Shown here: positions 58,073 to 64,000 of the stretch, one piece after another
Layout of the letters: each line of letters starts with the position of its first letter
How positions within the stretch are numbered: the first letter of the stretch is position 1
Assembly (NCBI GenBank): GCA_039602395.1
Contig: JBCNJP010000017.1
Coordinates: 89,540,182-89,604,181, forward strand
Origin: Deinandra increscens subsp. villosa
Taxonomy: Eukaryota > Streptophyta > Magnoliopsida > Asterales > Asteraceae
Direction: 5' to 3'
DNA: 64,000 bases
The notes under the pieces: generated by a model
Database searches by the model: none
The model's input: only the letters and a program-made list of their open reading frames with translations
What the model was told of the DNA's origin: nothing
Translations under genes and position numbers: made by a program

Positions 58073-59047
58073 ATGGCTAACCGCGCAAACCAAGAGATTT
58101 TCCATCTCAAGTCTCTCCTTGAGAAGGAGAAACTTAATGGCGCCAACTTCCTTGATTGGGAAAGGAATCTGAGAATCGTCCTGAAAATGGCTAACATGGA
58201 AAACGTGTTAGAGGCTGAGGTTCCTGAGGAACCTGAAGCTGACACGGCCGCGGCGCGAAACGCCCATAACACACTGCGCACAAATGCCAAGAATGTCGCG
58301 TGTCTTATGCTAGCCACCATGGATTCTGAGATCCAGAAGAACATGGTTGACAGGACGGCTTTTCAGATGATCGGTGATCTGAGGGGCATGTTTGAAACCC
58401 AGGCCCGACAGGAGTGCTATGACACTGTTGTGACACTCATTAGTTGTCGCATGGCCGAAGGCGCTCCCGTCAGCCCTCATGTCCTAAAGATGAAGAGTTA
58501 CATCGACCGCTTAGCAAAGCTGAATTACGTCATCCCCGCCGAAATGGCGACTGACCTGATTCTTCACTCACTGTCCAGTGCCTTCACCCCTTTCCGGCTA
58601 AACTTTAATATGCATAGCATGGTAATGCTTAAGACCGCTGAAGTTAACTTTGTTAACGGTAAGGCACCCGATGTACTCGCGATCCGATCAGGAGGCGTCA
58701 AGAAGCCTGAGGTAAAGAAGGGCAGACGTGGGAACAAGAAGAGAGGCAAGGCAGCTGTAACCAGAGCGTCTGGAAGCTCCCAGAAAAGCAAGCCTAAGGC
58801 AACCAAAGCACCGCCGCCTGAACAGCGCGAGTGCTTTGAATGCCACAAGATGGGGCACTGGAAGAGAAACTGCCCAGAGTATCTTGCCAAGGTGAAAAGT
58901 GGAAAAGCCCAGTCGGGTAATTCCTCAGGTATACACATAAGTTTATGTTGTATGATGCTTCACTTATTCCTACAAAATATATGTTTGACATACTTTACAT
59001 TTTGTAGGTGCATGAAGCTGAAAGGAAGCAAACCAAGACGACACTGA
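58073..59047 (+). CDS. Element E Gag (copia-type) with one zinc knuckle
   Basis: An intact ORF of 324 residues from the ATG at 58,073 (an in-frame ATG at 58,064 would add three residues, but starts within the TTTCAG tract). It opens MANRANQEIFHLKSLLEKEK, then LNGANFLDWERNLRIVL, the copia Gag signature (NFxxWxxNLR). RTNAKNVACLMLATM and KMKSYIDRL are further Gag-family features. A Lys/Arg-rich linker precedes the CCHC knuckle CFECHKMGHWKRNC (about residues 260-273). After GNSSG the sequence becomes hydrophobic (CLTYFTFC) and ends KLKGSKPRRH, where Pol should begin. A GT at 58,929 and TTTTGTAG near 59,007 could be a small intron. This is the only Gag in the window without a break. Confidence 0.88.
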   Translation: MANRANQEIFHLKSLLEKEKLNGANFLDWERNLRIVLKMANMENVLEAEVPEEPEADTAAARNAHNTLRTNAKNVACLMLATMDSEIQKNMVDRTAFQMIGDLRGMFETQARQECYDTVVTLISCRMAEGAPVSPHVLKMKSYIDRLAKLNYVIPAEMATDLILHSLSSAFTPFRLNFNMHSMVMLKTAEVNFVNGKAPDVLAIRSGGVKKPEVKKGRRGNKKRGKAAVTRASGSSQKSKPKATKAPPPEQRECFECHKMGHWKRNCPEYLAKVKSGKAQSGNSSGIHISLCCMMLHLFLQNICLTYFTFCRCMKLKGSKPRRH

Positions 59048-61986
59048 ACTACCCTGCGATTATCGCACCTAAATAAAGTTCGTGTCCTGAGTTTTCGGTT
59101 CAAAACAATTCTTGGTGATTTTAAAACAACTTGTTTTGTTTGGTTTTCCCTGGCTATTTTCCAGGATGAACAAATTGCTTTCCTTGGATTTTGATTGTGA
59201 AATGTTTTGACAATGGTTGATTTTCGAAACATACATGATTGTTTTTAATCTACTTTGAATTTGATTCAACCTTTTGTTAGATTATAATTCAAAATCCCAC
59301 TACAACATATCTACTAGCCTGGTGCACTTGATCTGATTAAGACTGGCTTAAATGCGACATGACAATCTTTGGTTATCATATCCCATCAAAGCTATAATGC
59401 CTTAAGCGTATAACGTAATTATTACGTGACAACGCAAGACGCAACCATGGTTTATAAAGTCCAATGACTTTAAACCATCCAACGTCAAGAATATTAAATC
59501 AAGTCGAACCGATTGAAGATCGCCGTTTCGATCTACAACCGTATGAACATATCAATCCTCTGCTTCATGTAGACGTTTGCTCATATAAGTTCGAATCACC
59601 AGCTAAACCACTACAGGGATAATCACCTACTGATTACAACATTGTAGTATGGTCACACCAATTCTGGTGCAGGTTACCATTAAATGTACATACCTAGACA
59701 CATCTTGGAAGTCTTAGACTACAATAGTTGTACTCACGTGTGTTTTAATCCGACAAGCACTAAGTGTTTTATACGACGATTCAAAATTTCATCTTGAAAC
59801 TGGTAACACACAAGACTAAAGACTTGCCACAACAAAACCCTTGACTTCATGTAACCATGACGTCCCTTCACACAACACTTGCATAACTAACTTCCAATCC
59901 CAAGACCGGTATCTTGCGAAGATGGAATTTAGCAATTACATGTCCAAAGCTAGATCTTTAAACATCTAAAGAAAGGTGACTCTGATAAGTCACTGGACTA
60001 TGTAAAGCAACCCTCGCATTTAAACGAGACGAGCCAGATAAGTAATGTTTCACCAACAATGGATTGTTGCTTGGCGAAACATATTGACATTCCGATTAGA
60101 GTTTGCATGTTTAACCTTACCTGAATAAGGAAACATCCTCTAGTGTCGGACCCTAGATTCTGATAGAATATATCATCATCTCGATCATCACGAGATACTT
60201 TCAAACAATCATAGACGAACGCATCTTCATGCTATCAAACTCTGAAATGACTTTGACATTCGTCTATGAACTTATGAGCGAGTCATAACATCTGGATATT
60301 AAGTTTTTGATTTCGTACCACGAGCTACGAAGTCAAACAATTTCGTTCTTAAAACGAAAATTGATTGTCACGATTTCTTCGTGCAAATTTGTATCCAATC
60401 GATTTGAAAGAAGGATGAAAATAAGAATGTCAATCTGCCTCAAGCAAGTGGGAGCATCGCCACAGATCCTTACCGGAATAACGATCAAGTGCCGATCTAA
60501 AGATCATTTAAATTTACTGGATTGAAACTTTAAATGACACCTCAATTAATTATAAGTTTCAAGATTAAATTAAGTATTGATCGTGATATGACTGAGCAAC
60601 CATTAACGCGATCAATCTCTTGAAACAGTACAAATCATACTAAATATGATAAAAGAATAAATCCAATACTTGGATATTGCATGGAATGTTGCCGTAAAGT
60701 GTTACGCCATGACCATAGATGGAAAATCACATCATCACTACTAGACACTGATGAAAGGGAATATATGTTCATTAACCGAGCACCAATTGTACTCGTTGAA
60801 CATTAATTGCCACCTTAATTGAATCTGAACTAAGAATGCCATAAAACATTCAAAGGGTTAATTCGACTCTGTAAATAGTCGGTTAACATGCTCAAATGAT
60901 AACACAGTCGTACATGTGCTTACCAAGGGCACGTCATTATCACAAGTTCGATTCAATTAAGAAGACTCACTGTTCAAGATAAACACTGAATGTCAAAAAC
61001 AACAGATATTGGCAATTATAAATCGAAATACGAGCATATGATAGCGAATTCATAATTTCAACGATCGGGTTAGATCAGCGAAATCACACTACTGCGTAGT
61101 ACATGAATTCTGCATCACGTCGATATTCGATTTTAGTGTTGGATGTCGAACACTATCGTTTGCACCATATCATTCGACCTCCTCTAAGTTGTTAGACGAG
61201 AGTCTGAATTCTGCGTAACGCGTTCGAATTTTATATGTTTTATTATCCATGAATATTTCGTTAATATTCTAAAGGTCCGTAGTCGATCAGACTTTGCGGG
61301 AGCAACGCTTGAAGCAAGACTATTCTGACTCTGGACTCAAGGTGTTGACCTCCAGACTCACAAGGCCTCATTGGAGAATGACGTCAGGACGTAACTCGCA
61401 TCAGAATGTCTTCATGGATCTTAGCATAAGACAAATCTGATTGATGGTATACTCAACGGTATCCTTCGACCTGAGATACATGAGCGACCTCCCCTCTGCC
61501 AAAGAACATTCTTTGATTGTAGCTTAACGCTGTCGCGTAACTGCCAGCCATAACGGTTACTTTTGGGGATGTATCTGAAGCTTAGTGGGAGCTGTATGTA
61601 GTCAACATGGGATTCTGTACTCTTGCATTAATAATGCGACAGTTTGACATCATGGGCCCTCTCGTTAGTTCCAAGTGTTAAGTGTAAGGCCTTACCCAAA
61701 CTTACTGTGTGTTTGATTGGACCACTTCGAACAGCTAAAACGAGAAATACAATGATCGAACACAAAGAGAATGAAAAGATCCATGTCTCTGGTTCGATTG
61801 ATGTCACATACAGAAAGGATCTGATGACATTACAAATACCATAAGTCTAAACTATATCACAAGTTTAATGATATGCCTTGGTTGTTTTGACTTGAAGTGT
61901 CATGACTGGTTGGGACAGCCACGTGTAGCTAGAGCACCTCTGACTGTATCTTGATTAAATAGTCGCGATCAGTCCAAGTGGGAGAC
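59048..61986 (+). other. Element E non-coding region after gag
   Basis: About 2.9 kb without a supported ORF. I looked for protease DTGA/DSGA, integrase and RT FxDD motifs and saw none, and the longest frames (about 70 residues) resemble nothing. It ends with the purine tract CCAAGTGGGAGAC directly before the 3' LTR. Pol is absent rather than recognisably mutated. Confidence 0.65.
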
Positions 61987-63292
61987 TGTTGGATTTAGTG
62001 TCCAGACCCGACTAAATCAAGTACCCGACCCGGTCAAGACCTGTAAGAGTTACACCGGAGGCAACGGGTATTTAAGACCGCTTACTTTATAACCGGCAGA
62101 TTCACAGAAAGATTAATTATGTGTTTATTAAATAGTTTCATGAATACATAATTAATTACTTAAATCACTGTTAATCATTAAGATTAATTAAGCGACAAAA
62201 CGTTAAATAATATTAACGTAATGGACGAGGATTGACGGATTATTAGTTTGACTAATATTTGGCTAGCGACAAACATTTAAAGAGTTAAATGTTAACTTTG
62301 GAAATTAAATGGTTCGATTAAGAATTAAATTAATTCGAAGGGGTTAAACGGATACTAAATCAGTTATAAATATAACTGATAAGGGAGGCGAAACCCTAAT
62401 CCACATCGTGAGATTTTCGGCCCTCTCTCTCCCCTCCCTCTTGCGATCCGACGCCGACGGCCACCCCGCCGCCGCCGCCCCTTTTGGTTTCCGATGACCC
62501 GGTCGTGAAACCCTAATCCACTAGCCGCCGCCGCCATCCGCCGCTCCGCTAGCCGCCGCCATCCGTCGCTCCGCTAGCCGCCGCCGCCGCCGCCCGCTCC
62601 GCCGTGCGCCCTGCACAGCCGCCGCCGCACGTCCTCCGCCGTCGTGCGCCTTCCGCCACCACCGTCGCACGTCCACAGCCGCCGTGCGTCCTCCGCTGCC
62701 GCCGCCGCCGCCCAGCCGACCGCCGCCTCTCCTCGCTGTCGCCGGTTCTACCGCCGACAACCCTAGTCGCGAACCGCGTCTCTCGCGTGTTCCGCCGTCG
62801 TCCGCGAAACCCTAATCTCGCGCCTATCCGACGTACGGGAATTCCGTGCTGAGCCACCGAGTGAAATCCGTATTAGCGAGGTCCGTGTCGATTTGCCTGT
62901 CAAATTGATCTGTGAAACCCTAGCGTCACCCGTTGACTTTCGGTGTCTCAAGCGTTTGTTTGAATCACCGCTCAGGTATATCTAAACTCGTTTTAGTTTA
63001 GATTCAATTGTTTAATTTTATGAACATGTCGCGTTTTGTTTAATGCGTTTTGGTGTTTGCGTGTCTGGTGATTGTCGAATCCTGTTGTTTTAGGTTGACG
63101 CTAATTATCTGGTTTTCGCGTTAGTAAATTAACACGTTTCCGCTGCATATTAAATTAAATGTTAATTTAATTATTTATTTTCATTTACTCGGCAATTGAT
63201 TAAATAATTATTTATTGTAAATAATTATTTCTTTATAATAATAAAAAAAATTGCTATTACCGAGACCCGAAAGCCACTATCGTAACCCAACA
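61987..63292 (+). repeat. Element E 3' LTR
   Basis: 1,306 bp, colinear with the 5' LTR. The CCG-rich block (62,460-62,740) has a different repeat number from 44,080-44,400. It ends CCCAACA at 63,292, followed by CATAC and then F's protease region. Arg/Ala-rich frames at 62,521-62,951 reflect the repeat. Confidence 0.92.
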
Positions 63293-63297
63293 CATAC

Positions 63298-64000
63298 TAG
63301 ATATAAGATTTAGCTTGGTTTCACTCTTTTCGCCTTGCACATTTAGAGTGTTACCATCTGCAAGTGATACTCTTACAATCTTTTCATGACACACAATCTC
63401 TGCATAGTTCTTTGATAACCAATCCATTCCAATAATTATATCAAAACTTCCTAATTCGACAGGCATTAAATCAATGCTGAAGGAATGGTCGGAGAGTTCT
63501 AGTGAGTAATCTTGGTAGATTATTCCAGTTTCTACTAATTCTCCGTTTGCTAATTCTATTGTAAACTTAGTGTCTAAGGCAGCAGGAGTAATTTCAAGTA
63601 GTTGGCCAAATTCAGTAGACACGAAGCTTCTATCGGCACCAGTATCGAATAAAAAGAGATGTGTATTGATTATTTAGTAGAACGTACCCGTCACCGTTTT
63701 GGGATCACGGCGAGCGTCTTCGGCATTGATCACAAAGGCTCTTCCTCTAGCCTGGTTAGCATCTTGATTTTTCGCCTATGGGCAGTCCTTCTTGTAGTGT
63801 CCGGTGGCTCCGCAAAAGTAGCAAGTGCGCTTTAGACAATCGCGTGCTACATGTCCTTTAGTCTTGCAGATATTGCAGTAGACATTTCCACAATCGAGGG
63901 TGTGGTGGAGGTTGCACTTGTTGCACAGGGGTGCTCCACCGGTATAACCGGTTTTTCGGACAGCGTGAGTCGGGGTTGTAGCAGCATAGACCTTCGCAGG
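63298..64000 (-). pseudogene. F Gag zinc knuckles and aspartic protease (partial)
   Basis: In element order (right to left): three Cys/His clusters, CNKCNLHHTLDC, CNICKTKGHVARDC and CYFCGATGHYKKDC; then RGRAFVINAEDAR; then the protease active site LFDTGADRSFVS and the flap-side FDIIIGMDWLSKNYAEI. The frame is interrupted by TAG right after KKDCP (about 63,780) and by TAA shortly before LFDTGAD (about 63,675). Three tandem knuckles with an altered first one are typical of Tekay/Del-like Gag. At the left edge it ends LISSM at E's target site and resumes at 43,606 with KARKF. The Gag N-terminus lies beyond the window. Confidence 0.88.

Larger units (their letters stand above)
43612..63292 (+). 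mobile_element. Element E: gag-only LTR retrotransposon (TR-GAG-like) inside F
   Basis: LTRs 43,612-44,931 and 61,987-63,292 (1,320 and 1,306 bp, TGTTGGATTTAG...CCCAACA). TSD CATAC at 43,607-43,611 and 63,293-63,297. Primer site 44,933-44,945 and purine tract AAGTGGGAGAC before the right LTR place it on the plus strand, opposite to F. The interior without D is about 5.4 kb, with a single copia Gag ORF and no pol. Element D sits 44 bases behind its primer site. Confidence 0.93.
13919..64000 (-). mobile_element. Element F: host Ty3/gypsy retrotransposon (Tekay/Del-like), split by insertions
   Basis: F runs on the minus strand. Its 3' LTR is 13,919-23,867 (interrupted by element A). Pol occupies 23,866-25,874 and 42,648-43,611, and protease plus the Gag C-terminus 63,298-64,000; the rest of Gag, the 5' LTR and the right TSD are outside the window. 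Domain order protease, RT, RNase H, integrase defines Ty3/gypsy. A chromodomain-like Pol end and a 3.9-kb LTR favour the Tekay/Del chromovirus lineage (inference). The left flank AAATA (13,914-13,918) should be its TSD. Removing B joins RT sequence QPLTSL to TQKDKK, and removing E joins LISSM to KARKFHRKGG; both are seamless. Several nonsense and frameshift changes make it dead. Confidence 0.88.

Overview
The window looks like plant nuclear DNA, from a eudicot with a large repeat-rich genome. It has split genes with GT/AG introns, a RabA GTPase with a di-cysteine prenylation tail, a plastid-type pfkB kinase, tRNA-derived SINEs and long Ty3/gypsy and Ty1/copia-like retrotransposons. Asteraceae is plausible from the style of the repeats, but this is a weak inference.

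Positions 1-13,918 are the gene-bearing part. The last exon of a RabA1-type GTPase lies at 769-1204 (+). A complete five-exon pfkB-family carbohydrate kinase with a probable transit peptide lies at 5412-10098 (+). Around and inside them are small transposons: SINEs, a hAT-like MITE, foldback elements, a 1.5-kb inverted-repeat element split by a 5'-truncated LINE with an 11-bp target duplication, and a palindromic LTR-like element. A decayed minus-strand gene fragment lies near 11,800-12,530, and a possible Helitron end at 13,214-13,242.

Positions 13,919-64,000 form one nest of retrotransposons. The host copy, F, is a minus-strand Ty3/gypsy element (Tekay/Del-like) whose 5' end lies beyond the right edge. 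Three elements inserted directly into F: A (16,482-22,488, TSD GACTC) in its 3' LTR, B (25,875-42,642, TSD AGAGA) in its reverse transcriptase, and E (43,612-63,292, TSD CATAC) between protease and reverse transcriptase. Two more inserted into those: C (33,399-39,858, TSD ATAGG) inside B, and D (44,994-56,688, TSD TATAC) inside E, just behind its primer-binding site. F's reading frame resumes across the B and E insertions, which confirms the order of events.

None of the five younger elements carries a readable pol. A, C and E have only Gag-type genes (TR-GAG architecture). B and D are LARD-like, with only ruined pol remnants between LTRs of about 2.7 kb and 4.15 kb. All five have paired LTRs with TSDs, and all have a methionine-tRNA-type primer site and a polypurine tract, so they probably moved with proteins supplied in trans. 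The most unusual features are: short words shared between LTR and leader and reiterated there (TCGTAAAC in A, CCGAAC in C); polypurine-tract-like words reiterated upstream of the 3' LTR in A, B and C; and a 42-bp in-frame tandem array in B.
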